DNA of 64,000 nt from Litsea cubeba (lineage: Eukaryota; Streptophyta; Magnoliopsida; Laurales; Lauraceae), in contig CM022951.1 in NCBI GenBank assembly GCA_012931725.1, positions 29,629,255 through 29,693,254 on the forward strand, read 5' to 3'. A program made the translations under genes and the position numbers. Every line of letters starts with the position of its first letter. Position 1 is the first letter of the stretch. The notes below the pieces were generated by a model, which was given only the letters and a program-made list of their open reading frames with translations, did not search any database and had not been told where the DNA came from. Positions 9,457 through 19,514 of the stretch are shown here, piece by piece.

Positions 9457-11037
9457 TGTAAGGTCTGTGACCTTACTGGGTCAGTTGGGCCCAAAAACCC
9501 GGCTCGTTGACCCATTTAATTTGTTATTATTTTATTTAATTGTATTTTAGATATTTAAGTGGGTTTAGATTATGAGCGAGTTTCTTTTAGCATTAGAATA
9601 GTATATGCGAAGTTTCGTTTGATTCCGAGTTCGTTTGATCATAGCAAGGGGATAGTTTGCAATTTAGGGAAAATTGAGTGTTTTCCAAAATATTCCAAAC
9701 GCCGCGATTTTTGGGTTCGTTGGAAAGGTCTTGTCGTTCTAATGACTTTTGTCTCTTGAATCATCGTGATCCGGCGATCTGAAACCTTTTAAGTGATCGA
9801 TTCTTCTCTGAACCCACTTGGAGGGCGATTCGGTCCTTTCCTCTTAACCGTCTTTCTTAAGCGAGGTTTTGCCCTAATTTCGTATTTTCTCTGCAACGAA
9901 CGGAATTAACCTAGCAGCCATTTCTTCTTCCTCTTTCTTTTTCAAGCCAAAACTCAGCCTTAGGAGAACCTATTCGGAGATCCGATCCGCTAGGATTCCT
10001 CCTTGCGATCTCCTCTTGCTTCCGGTATCAACCTGGTAAGGTTTCCGGTAGCTTCATCTTTTTATGTCATCTTCCTTTTGGTTAGATCTTGATTCGTTCC
10101 TTCCTATCTTCTTCCTGGTTTACTAGATTTTGATTTCTCGGGATAGATTGTGGATCTCACGGCAAGAAGATTTCTCCTCGCATTTACCCAATTTCAATCT
10201 TCTGACATTGAGGCAAGTAGATTTACAATGCATAATATAGCATGTGTGTTTGTACCTTTATTGATTGCAATGGTTACTTGATAGATTTCCCATTAATTCC
10301 AAGCCTGTCTGATTTTAATTTGGAGATTATTTGTTAGGTTAGATTTTGGAGAAAATTGATAATATTAGGTTGTATTTGTGATTTTATGAAATGAAATGTG
10401 GTGTATGGATTGAATGGGGAGCAAGGAGGCTCAATTTTCTGCAGGATAGCCATGGATTTGCCGGAGGAAAAAGGGAGCAGAAACCCAAATTCGGGCTTCA
10501 GGTTCGCTGTCCGATCGATCGGTCGCACAGTGCAATCGATCGGACAGTGAACAGTTCCTTATTTAACTGTGGACGATCACAGTCCGATCGATCGGCCACA
10601 CAGTCTGATCGATCGGTCTGTGAAGACTCTCAGTTAACTGGGAGGTGCCTAGTGCCGATCGATCGGTCACTTAGTCCGATCGATCGGACTGTGCACTAAC
10701 TGTGAGGTGTTCAATGCCGATCGATCGCACCTTCGGTCCGATCGATCGGAGGGTGCATGGTCACTGAAACTTCAAAGGCTTGTAACTTTCAATCCGCCCG
10801 TTGGATTTTCACGTATAATATACCGTTGGAAAGCCCTTGAGATAGAGAATCCAATGGTTCTAGTTTCATCACGATCGGATATCGGAAAGTGACGTGATTA
10901 GTTGAATTAATGATTCGACTCTTGTAGCTTAAGAAAGAGACTGTTTAACCTAGGTTTGGGCCTTAGATGCTGGAAACCATTAACTTACTACACATGATCA
11001 TAAATAGGATTGAAATCGAATCACGTGGCTTGGTGTG
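9457..11037 (+). repeat. 3' LTR of Gypsy-1, first segment
   Basis: It starts tgtaaggtct by analogy with Gypsy-2 (tgtaacatcc) and the LARD (tgtaagatcc). It runs to the solo-LTR insertion at 11038. It holds the CGATCGATCG box array (10511-10749). There is no clear TATA motif; cgtataatatacc near 10811 is the best candidate. No coding sequence; short frames at 9559 and 10391-10892 arise from the box array and flanks. Confidence 0.75.
10511..10749. repeat. Array of eight CCGATCGATCGG boxes
   Basis: Eight copies of the symmetric box CCGATCGATCGG, some with one changed base, at about 10511, 10532, 10584, 10604, 10655, 10676, 10717 and 10738. They form four pairs: members about 21 bp apart, pairs about 62-73 bp apart. 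Spacers within and between pairs are also related (cacagt, cttagt, cagtta). The boxes are CpG-rich and centred on TCGA. Confidence 0.95.
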
Positions 11038-14000
11038 TGTCACACCCCGAAACCGGGCCCTACAGTGATCCGATCTCGGAATGCGAAATTTTGGAATAAA
11101 TTTGAAACTTTTGTTATATTTCCCAAGATCCGCGTGAATGAGGATGATAAAATTCCATCACGATCAGAATATATTTTTGCAGAAGCTTATTATGGCATTG
11201 CGACCCGGAGTCCGTGGCCATCGGATTCTGTGTCGCACTCAACCAATATCATAAAGCCATCAAATAAGCAGACTGGCACAAATTGCAAATCATAGAACAC
11301 TGAGCTGGTAGTAACAGGACTATTTAATTTCCCACATATTCAAATTACAAATAACAAATGTTTTAATTACAAGCCCAAGAAAAAGGCTAACAAAGCCATA
11401 CAAAAATATCCAACTAAACAGAAATACTACCCCAATATTTAGATACGAACTCCGGTGCCAAACTTGACATCTTGATGATATCAATGGGCAGCCTCTCACG
11501 TCAGACCGGCGGCTCCACCGCCTCCTTCGATCAAACACCTAAAAACAGAATGAGAGGAAACTGGCACCAAACAAACAGGGTCAGACACGACGGTCTGGCA
11601 AGCAAATAAACAAGTAATATGTAACATGGGCATTTATAAAACCTTATGGAATCATTGTAAATCCATTTAAAGAGTCTAAACAATAATAGCAATAAATCAT
11701 GATAAAACGATCGAAAGACCGAACATAAATATCAAATCAAATAAATGAACAGTCTCTGAAGTATAAATATCTCGAAAAGATAACAGCCTACATAAAACAT
11801 TTCATAATTGGAAATACATTTAAAATCCTGAATAATAGAGACAATACGATAAAAGATCGATATCATAAATATTAACAAATTCCAAGAATATAATGAGTAT
11901 AAACAAATAAGAATCAGAAAACAAAATGATAAACAGATAAAACGTTGGCAACCACACATAGCTATATTCTCCTACTACCGAAGTAACAAGAGCAGACAGA
12001 ACCGTAGCCACTACACGTGGGACCGAAAACAGAATCAGAACCGTAGCCACTACACGTGGGACCGCAGATAAAAACCGTTGCCATGGTCGGTACAGACAGA
12101 ATCCAAACTGCAGCTGGCGGACAAATTAAAGATCCCAAGCCGGGTGATCAGCCCGACAAGGTGACCTAAGCCTAGTGGTGCCTTTAGTTTTCAAAACTCG
12201 AGCCAATAAAAATCAAACCATAATAATAATCCCTTTGGCTCATGGGCTCACACTACAAAGCTCTGGCCCCATCTTGCCTCGAGGTTTTTATTTTTGAAAT
12301 AATAGTCTCTTTGGCTCATGGGCTCGCACTACAAAGCTCTGGCCCCATTTTGCCTCGAGGTTTTAAGTTCAAAATACTAATCTTATCGATGAAATCCCGA
12401 ATGTGACGAACACTCCAATCTCCTTCCAAATCGATTCGGAGAAAACATACGAATTTCCAGGGTAAACCACTCGAATACACATCAAAGTAATTTGTATAAA
12501 ACCATGCGATCAATCCTTTCGAACATGGAAAACCACATGATTTTATAACAAATCACCGATGTTATTCAAATTAGTTCACCGAAGAATACAAATACATATA
12601 CCTTCTCTGACTTGAAATGGAATGGATAGTAGAGAATGACTTAATGACTTACCAAGGAACCATCTCAATACACATTTAACCTTTAAACATTGATTAATAA
12701 AGAGTATGTTTGATGCCAATGAAAATCCACAATATTTAAATGATAAAGTGCGTATTGAGACTTGAAAGATTCCCGGGTAACTTCACATACGCTCATTCTC
12801 TCATTGGTCCCATTCCCATTTCGCAAATTCCAAGCATCACACATAATTCCAAACTTTCATGGCCTTCCATACATCATTAGAGGCTAAATGGTCCTCAACA
12901 AATGGAGGGAGATGGGATGGAAAAAGGCCTTGAAATAAATGGGAAACAACCCAAGCGAATGGGCTGAAAACAGCCCATGATTCAAGCCTAAAAAGGGCCC
13001 TGGACTGGGCCCAGGTCCGCTCGAGCGGCCCAGGGCTCGCTCGAGCGGACCCCTCCCAGAACCCGGTCCACTCGAGCGGGCCATGGGCTCGCTCGAGAGG
13101 CCCAGCTTCTGGTTGGGCTTGGCTTAGTGCAGAATTCTGCATTTCTCCTGGCTGGTGATGGGGTTCTTTTTCCTTCCTTCTTCCTCTATCAATTCCAACT
13201 TCTTTCACACATTTTCAACATTTCTTAGCCTCAAAACATCTTCATCCAACCATTCTATTCACAACAAAGATTAATGTGAACATGACATTTTTATCCAACA
13301 AAGGCACTAACATTGAGATATATAAAATTGATTCAAGGAGACATATTGCCAAATGAATATCAAATGGTTGGAGACAATAACTTGGAGGTTAATAAACATA
13401 AAACATTGCTCATATACACTAAGATTAAATCCATGTATTGAAAAGGGAAAATAACATAAAATGAAGATTCAAAAATCATTCACATTGAACAAATCACATA
13501 TTGACTGAAATATTAACTTGCCTTGGGTCAAGAGGAGATGCAAAACACTCTATGATGGCCCTCTTATAGCCCCAAGCTCCAAAATCACAAAACCTCCAAA
13601 ATAGCTTAAGAAAAAAACCCTAGAAAATCAATCCATTGCAAATCTCAAAGAAAGTCTTTACATAAATGAGAAAAATACTCCAAAGGGTTTGAAAAACCAA
13701 GATCTCATGAAAGGAAAACCATTGCTAACCTTTGGTAGCTCAAACAAAGAAGAAAAGCTTGAAAGAGGGATCTTCTCTAGCTCAAATCTCTTGAAAAATA
13801 CATCCTTGGAAAGCTTGGAAGGTGGGGAAGAAAGCTTGGAGATCAAATCCCCATTTAGCATCCAAGAAGAAGAGATACAAGAGGAGAGAGAGTGGCTGGA
13901 AATGAAGAAGAATGATTCCAGCCCTTGCTGGAATCATTGCAGGAAAAATGAATGGGGAAGAAACCCATTTGCCCTTTAAAGAGTTGAATGAGATGGGTCC

Positions 14001-14469
14001 CATGGGCCCCAATCTTACAAAGGCTGAAACTACCATTTGCGGGTCCCGGATGAAAACGACGAAGAAGACAAAAACGATCAGCGAAATTTCTACTTTCCAA
14101 AAAGTATATTTTCCCCAAATTCTAAAATTTTCGAAATTTATGGACAGATTTAGTGAAAATGTCATTTTTGCCCATTTTTCTCAAAAAATGCGATTTCAGA
14201 GCATCAAATCTTGTGAAAGTTGTTAAACTCAATAAAATGAGTCAAAAGGAGCAAAATTTGTAATTTTTCCAAAGTAAGAATAATTTCTCACAAAAATACA
14301 TTTTACAAAGACCGGGTCAAACTAAAGTCAACGTTCTTTAAAATCTCCAAGGCTATGAAAAATCTAGTCAAACTCAAAGACAAAGTCAAACCAACTCAAA
14401 TCTCGCTTAAAAAGCTAAACCATGATCAAAACAATACTAAACAGAGGGATTGGGGGTCGGGATCTTACA
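11038..14469 (-). repeat. Solo LTR of the LARD family in the Gypsy-1 LTR
   Basis: Reading on the minus strand it starts tgtaagatcccgacccccaa (14469) and ends cggggtgtgaca (11038), matching both LTRs of the LARD. Flanks are gtgtg and gtgcg, a 5-bp target duplication with one C/T change. It is about 3.43 kb, shorter than the LARD LTR mainly because the 50-bp repeats next to the box array are nearly absent. No internal region is present, so it arose by LTR-LTR recombination. Short frames inside are not genes. Confidence 0.9.
13018..13099. repeat. CGCTCGAGCG box array in solo LTR
   Basis: Four boxes at 13018, 13038, 13069 and 13090, two exact and two decayed by single changes (cactcgagcg, cgctcgagag). 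They are embedded in GGTCC/GGGCC-type flanks, as in the LARD LTR. Confidence 0.9.
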
Positions 14470-15135
14470 GTGCGAATTCGATGGGTTGTCTAGGTATTCG
14501 TGTATTACACGTAGTGTAACCGAATGCATATGGAGTTGAATTCAATGATGCTCAACATGATTGTACACCAAGGGATTTTCCTGATAGCATCATTAATCCA
14601 AATTCCATACGTACTCTGTTAGAATATGGGGAATACAGGGATGACACCACTTGCTTAGGATTGGATTGTAATTCCTCCTTGACTTTGACTTGTATCCTTT
14701 GTTACCATTCTCCTTGTACACTCTCTTGACATAAAACATGTAATCAATTATGAAACATAAATTCTTATAGAATATAGGACTTGGACTTGACTTAGAGTAT
14801 ACCATAGGAACCCGTATCTTGTATGGATGAACTTGACTGGCTAGTATGAAAGGGATTATCACGTGTTTCACTTGTCTTGCATCGTCTTGAATAAGATAAT
14901 CCCTATGATCTGGTCTTGTACTTGGAACTAGCCAGACTTGCTTGTCTTGTCTGTCCTTGTGTCAGAACCACTCTGTTATTATTTGCATATCATGGCCATC
15001 TGTAGTTTGGGATTTAATGACGAATCGGTTACTCCGGTTGTCGAGGTGGGCAGTCGGCGTAGGACGGCTTCCGTGGCGTTGAATAGCTGGGAGCGGGCTA
15101 GGACCGTGCTGCTATTCCCAGGACAGGGAGCTAGG
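14470..15135 (+). repeat. 3' LTR of Gypsy-1, second segment
   Basis: It resumes after the solo LTR with gtgcgaattcgatgg and matches, on the opposite strand, 63240-63910 at the right edge. It ends in ctagg, the target duplication of Copia-1. No coding sequence. Confidence 0.9.
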
Positions 15136-15329
15136 TGTTGGAATTTGAGATGCCTTGAGAAGTCTTATGAAGCATTGAAGTGTTTAGTATCTCAAGTATC
15201 ATTTTGTGTTGGAATTATTGTCAACACAATGTCACAAGTGTGGTGTTGATAGTGTGGTGTTGATAGAGCTTCAAAGAGAAAACAGAGCTAAAACAGTTCA
15301 GGAAATCAGAATTCCTGAAGCAGTGTGGT

Positions 15330-15436
15330 CGGTCGACCGGGCACCCCATGCGGTCGACCGGGCAAGACATTTAGCTCCCAATTATTTTGTGCCACAGTGT
15401 GTCGCCGGTCGACCGGGCACCCCATGCGGTTGACCG
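15330..15436. repeat. Symmetric GTCGAC boxes in Copia-1 5' LTR
   Basis: Four boxes: CGGTCGACCG at 15330 and 15351, the 12-base perfect palindrome CCGGTCGACCGG at 15405, and a decayed cggttgaccg at 15427. They lie 130-240 bp upstream of the TATA box. The layout and CGG-CCG signature match the repeated motif boxes described for Sirevirus LTRs. Confidence 0.9.
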
Positions 15437-15566
15437 AGCACGAGAAACAGAATTGCGCAGAAATAGAAGTTTTGCACGAAAATTCAGGAATCTTATGTAT
15501 TTCGTTTGGGACTCTTTCTAAACGAATTCTAGCCTAATCTGAACACTCTTAAGGGTTACCAAAACC

Positions 15567-15574
15567 TATATAAA
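15567..15574 (+). promoter_or_regulatory. TATA box of Copia-1 5' LTR
   Basis: TATATAAA in the context cctatataaagg, conserved at the equivalent place in all six LTRs of Copia-1, -2 and -3 (for example 29263, 33061, 51577; minus strand 27800 and 49122). Transcription is expected to start about 30 bases downstream. Confidence 0.85.
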
Positions 15575-15852
15575 GGCTTGCTAAGTTCGTTTTCAAGAGC
15601 ACAGAAGAGAAGAGAGAAAAAAAACAGAGAGTTTTGGAGAGAAGAGTGATTGGAGAAGAAGGCGCTGCTGTGTGTTGCTGTGTTGCAAGTTTCTACAGCA
15701 AGTGTGGACGAGAATGTGCTCATTGAGATAGTGATTCGTCCATATATAAGTGTCTCTCTTTTGATGCTTTAAATTTCAATTTGTAAGGGATTGAGAGAGA
15801 GAGATTGTAGAGGGGAAGGGCTGTAGAAAAGTTCTCTACTTTAATTCTGTAG

Positions 15853-16032
15853 AACATCAAGTTGGTGCTTGGTGTTAGGGGTTTGGTGATCCTATCTGTT
15901 GGTGCAGATAAATTGTAAAGGGAGTAGGTGCTTCCTAGATAGTTGGTGCTATCTGAAACTTAAGGGTTGGTGCTCTTTGTCGTTGGTGCGACTAAATAGA
16001 TTCAAACCTGTTCCGGATCGGTGTTCGGACAG
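15853..16032 (+). other. Array of eight hairpins with TNGGTG hexaloop, Copia-1 5' LTR
   Basis: Consecutive stem-loops, each with a 6-base loop TTGGTG, TAGGTG or TCGGTG: AACATCAAG/CTTGGTGTT (loop 15862), GGGGT/ATCCT (15883), TATCTG/CAGATA (15899), AGGGAG/CTTCCT (15925), AGATAG/CTATCT (15943), AAGGG/CTCTT (15967), GTCG/CGAC (15983), TCCGGA/TTCGGA (16018). Stems are 4-9 pairs, counting G-U, and differ in sequence while the loop is kept. The array lies downstream of TATA, in the transcribed leader. No function is known to me; binding by Gag zinc knuckles is a guess. Confidence 0.85.
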
Positions 16033-16134
16033 TCTTTGAACCGTGGACGTAGCCTTTTGGTGAACCACGTTAAATCTGGTGTCCTTGTGTGATTTGATTT
16101 GCTTTTGTTGTTAAATTGGACCTATTTTTAAAGG

Positions 16135-16172
16135 GATCACTGATTCACCCCCCCCCCCCCCTCTCAGTGATC
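16135..16172 (+). other. C-tract hairpin at the LTR end of Copia-1
   Basis: GATCACTGA and TCAGTGATC form a 9-bp perfect stem around a loop of ttcac, a long C run and ctc, 13 bases before the LTR end. The C run differs in length among the copies. A polyC-rich signal near the LTR end is known in Sireviruses. Confidence 0.85.
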
Positions 16173-16185
16173 GCGATATCTAACA

Positions 16186-16200
16186 ATTGGTATAAGAGCG
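16186..16200 (+). promoter_or_regulatory. Primer-binding site of Copia-1
   Basis: attggtataagagcg directly follows the LTR. Sisters have attggtatcagagcg, complementary to initiator tRNA-Met. The C-to-A change here is a private mutation. Confidence 0.85.
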
Positions 16201-16242
16201 CCAAGGCTCCCTTGATAAGCTTAACACGCTAAGGGTGATCTC

Positions 16243-19200
16243 TTGTCAAATCACATGGCATCCAATACAGGGAATAAGAAAGCACCTTTGTTTGATGGTT
16301 CTAATTACTCCTTCTGGAAGATCAGAATGCAGGCTTTCATCAAATCACTTGGCTATGATGTCTGGGAGACTGTCAGAGTCGGTTACAATACTGCCATCGT
16401 ACCCACTGATGCTGCAACGAAGAAGTTAGCAGACAACGACTCCAAGGCGCAGAATGCACTCTTTAGTGGCCTTGTGGACAGCGAGCTGGTCAAAGTAATT
16501 GCATGCAAAACAGCCAAGGAAATATGGGACAAGTTGAAAAGCATTCATGAAGGAGATGAGAAGATCAAAGAAGCGAAATTGCAAACTCATCGCTCTCAAT
16601 TCGAGTCTCTTCGCATGGAGGAAAGCGAGAATGTTGACTCGTATATGCAACGAGTGAATGAAGTCACGAATGACATTCGTGGACTAGGGGAGGAGATTAA
16701 AGAACCAGTCATCGTCAAAAAGGTTCTAAGATCTCTTCTTTCCCGGTTTGATTCAAAAGTCTCAGCCATAGAAGAAGCCAAGGATCTGAATGAATTTACC
16801 ATGGATGAGTTGCATGGTTCACTCACTGCCTATGAGATGCGCATAGGTAAGACGTCTTCATCTGATAGAGAAGCGGCCTTCAAAGTTCAGAAAAAGGGAA
16901 AAGAGACTGCTGGTCATGATGCTGATACTGATGATGATGAGCTTGAGGCTCAATTAGTCAGAAAGCTGAAGAAAAGAAGCAATGGAAAGTACAAAGGGAA
17001 GCTACCCTTTAAATGCTTCAATTGTGGCGGTGTTGGTCACTTTGCTGCGAAGTGTCCGCTGAAAGAAAACAATGATGATGACTCTTATGTTGATAAGAGT
17101 AAATGGAAGAAAAATTTCAGAAAGAGGGGCAAAGCAAAAAGCTTCATCAGTCAATATAATGACAGCTCGTCTGAAATTTCAGACGATGATGAATCAGCCG
17201 AGGCAACTGAAGCTCTCTTCATAGTTACTGTTGAAAAAGAAGAGGAGCAAGAGCCGGAAGAGGAAGAGGAGGCTGAGGTCGATCTTGAAGAAGAACTCAT
17301 TGCCGCACTTGAGGAGCTTAGCATGGAACGAAAAACAAGTAAGAAAAATCTGAAACTTCTTCATGAATCTGAAAGTTTAGTTATTGCTTTGAAAACTCAA
17401 GTTGAAGAATATAAAAGAATGGTAGAAGTCCTAGAAATACAAATCAGTATCAAAACTGAGGAAGTGGTGAAACTTGAGAATGAAATCCTTGGAGTAAGGA
17501 CTGAAATTATACAAATGAATCAAAAGCTCAAGGAATTCCAAGCAATCAATGGAACATTGAAGCTAAATGAAATACTGAAAGTTCAAAGGCCCTCTCACTT
17601 CAAATTTGTTCTAGGATTTGAGAATGGAGAATCCTCTAAGATTACACCTCCTGAAAAGACAAAACCTGTGAAGCCCACTCAGCCTAGAAAAGAGTCCATT
17701 CATGTGAGAAAGGAAATGAAGTCTAAACAGCCACAAAGAAGATTCAAATTTTATGGTTACTGTTATCATTGCAATAGATATGGACATAAAAGGGCTGAAT
17801 GCAAATTCTATGTTAGAAACAGCCCATTTGTGACTAGGAACCCTTTTTCAATCCTAAACAGCCACAAAATTGAGTGCTATAAGTGTCATAATTATGGACA
17901 CTTGGCTAGGGATTGTAGGTTGCCTATTGCTAACCAATTTCAGGTTGAAAAGAAACCCAAGTTAGTTAAGGCATGGAGGGCAAAGAAAAGGGAAGATAAT
18001 TCCAAGGAATCTCTCATTGTGCAAACGGCATTCAATGCACAAAAGAAGACAGCACCATGGGTCCTTGATAGTGGCTGTTCAAGCCATATGACAGGTGATA
18101 AGGAAAAATTCGTCAAATTACAGCACTATGAAGGCGGATCAGTGAAGTTTGGTAACAATGATGGTGCCAAAATCTGCGGAAAAGGTGTTGTTCAGCTAAA
18201 GGCAAACAAGATCAGATCAGACGAGGTCTTATATGTGTCTGGACTAAGACACAACTTGCTTAGTGTGAGCCAGATCTGTGACAAAGGCCACGAAGTTGTC
18301 TTCACTAAGAATGGGTTTGCTATCAAGAAGTGTAACAACGGCAAAATAGTGGCTACTGGATCTAGAACTGCTGGAAATCTCTATACATTGTCAGATGGAG
18401 CTGAAAAGACTTGCTTGATGAGTCGGACAGAGGAAAGTTGGTTGTGGCACAAATGCCTTGGGCATCTAAACTTTGATAACATGTCAAAGATTTGCAATTC
18501 AAAGGCTGTTAGAGGTATGTCTACAGTTGAAAAGCCTTCCAACCCCATTTGTGATTCTTGCCAAAAGGGAAAGCAAACGAGGGTAATGTTCAAGTCAAAG
18601 GAGCATCATTCAAAGAAACCTCTTGAGCTAGTGCACACTGATCTCTGTGGACCGATGCGAACTCAAAGCACCAATGGAGATAAGTATTTTATGTTATGCA
18701 TTGATTATTATACTCGTATGACATGGGTATTGTTTCTTAAGCATAAACATCAAGCACTTGATCGTTTTAAAGTGTTTAAAGCACAGGTTGAAAATATGCT
18801 TGAAAAACGTATCAAGATTTTAAGGTCTGATCGAGGCGGTGAATTCACATTTGAAGAGTTCACTAACTATTGTGAGCACCATGGCATTCAAAGACAATAT
18901 TCAGCCCCAAGAACTCCACAGCAAAATGGAGTTGTGGAACGGAAAAATCGCACCGTGCACGAGATGGCTCGCACAATGCTAACTGAGAGCAAGCTAGCTG
19001 ACAAATACTGGAAGGAGGCAATCCATACGGCTGTATACATTCAGAATCGATGCTTGATCAGGCCACATGAAGACAAAACTCCTTATGAGCTATGGTTTGG
19101 GAGAAAAGCAACAGTCAAGCACTTCAGAGTCTTCGGTAGCAAGTGTTACATCAAGCGTCTTGAACAAAATCCGGGCAAATTTGAAGAAAGAGCTGATGAA

Positions 19201-19514
19201 GGTATATTTCTGGGTTACTCCTCCTCAAGTAAGGCTTACAGATGTCTTAACAAAAGGACCAGAAAAATCATAGAAAGTGCCGATGTTAGAATTGATGAAA
19301 ACCGTGAATCAAAGAATGTAACTCATTATGACAGTCCAGTTTATGAGGACTCGAGTGAGATTGATGATGAAGTGGCTGAACCTAATGATTCTGAGAAATC
19401 AAAGGATGACTCAGAGGATACTACACCTAGAAAGAAAAGCACTTGGGTAGAGCAACACCCTAAGGATCAAATCATTGGAGACCCTGAGGCCGGTGTTAAA
19501 ACAAGACAAAGTGC
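16243..19514 (+). pseudogene. gag-pol: Copia-1 gag-protease-integrase, cut by insertion
   Basis: Open from the ATG at 16243 to the insertion at 19515 (about 1,090 codons). Domains: UBN2-type gag at the N-terminus, zinc knuckle 1 at residues 258-271 (CFNCGGVGHFAAKC), an acidic and coiled-coil stretch at 300-440, knuckles 2 and 3 at 507-520 and 545-558, the protease motif WVLDSGCSSHMTG (DSG 609-611), the pre-integrase HHCC region, and integrase Asp800, Asp863, Glu899 (DX35E). Three knuckles and a long gag suit the Sirevirus branch. The final residues before the stop at 19533 belong to the inserted LTR. Confidence 0.95.

Larger units (their letters stand above)
15136..16185 (+). repeat. 5' LTR of Copia-1
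   Basis: 1,050 bp, TGTTGG...TCTAACA. Order: U3 start, GTCGAC box cluster (15330-15436), inverted repeat TTCGTTT...AAACGAA (15501-15526), TATA (15567-15574), hairpin array (15853-16032), C-tract hairpin (16135-16172), end. It pairs with 51147-52190. Confidence 0.95.

Noticed and set aside
10511..10749. Regularly spaced palindromes resembling a CRISPR array
   Set aside because: The repeats are 12 bp, the spacers are themselves related, there are no cas genes, and the context is a plant LTR.
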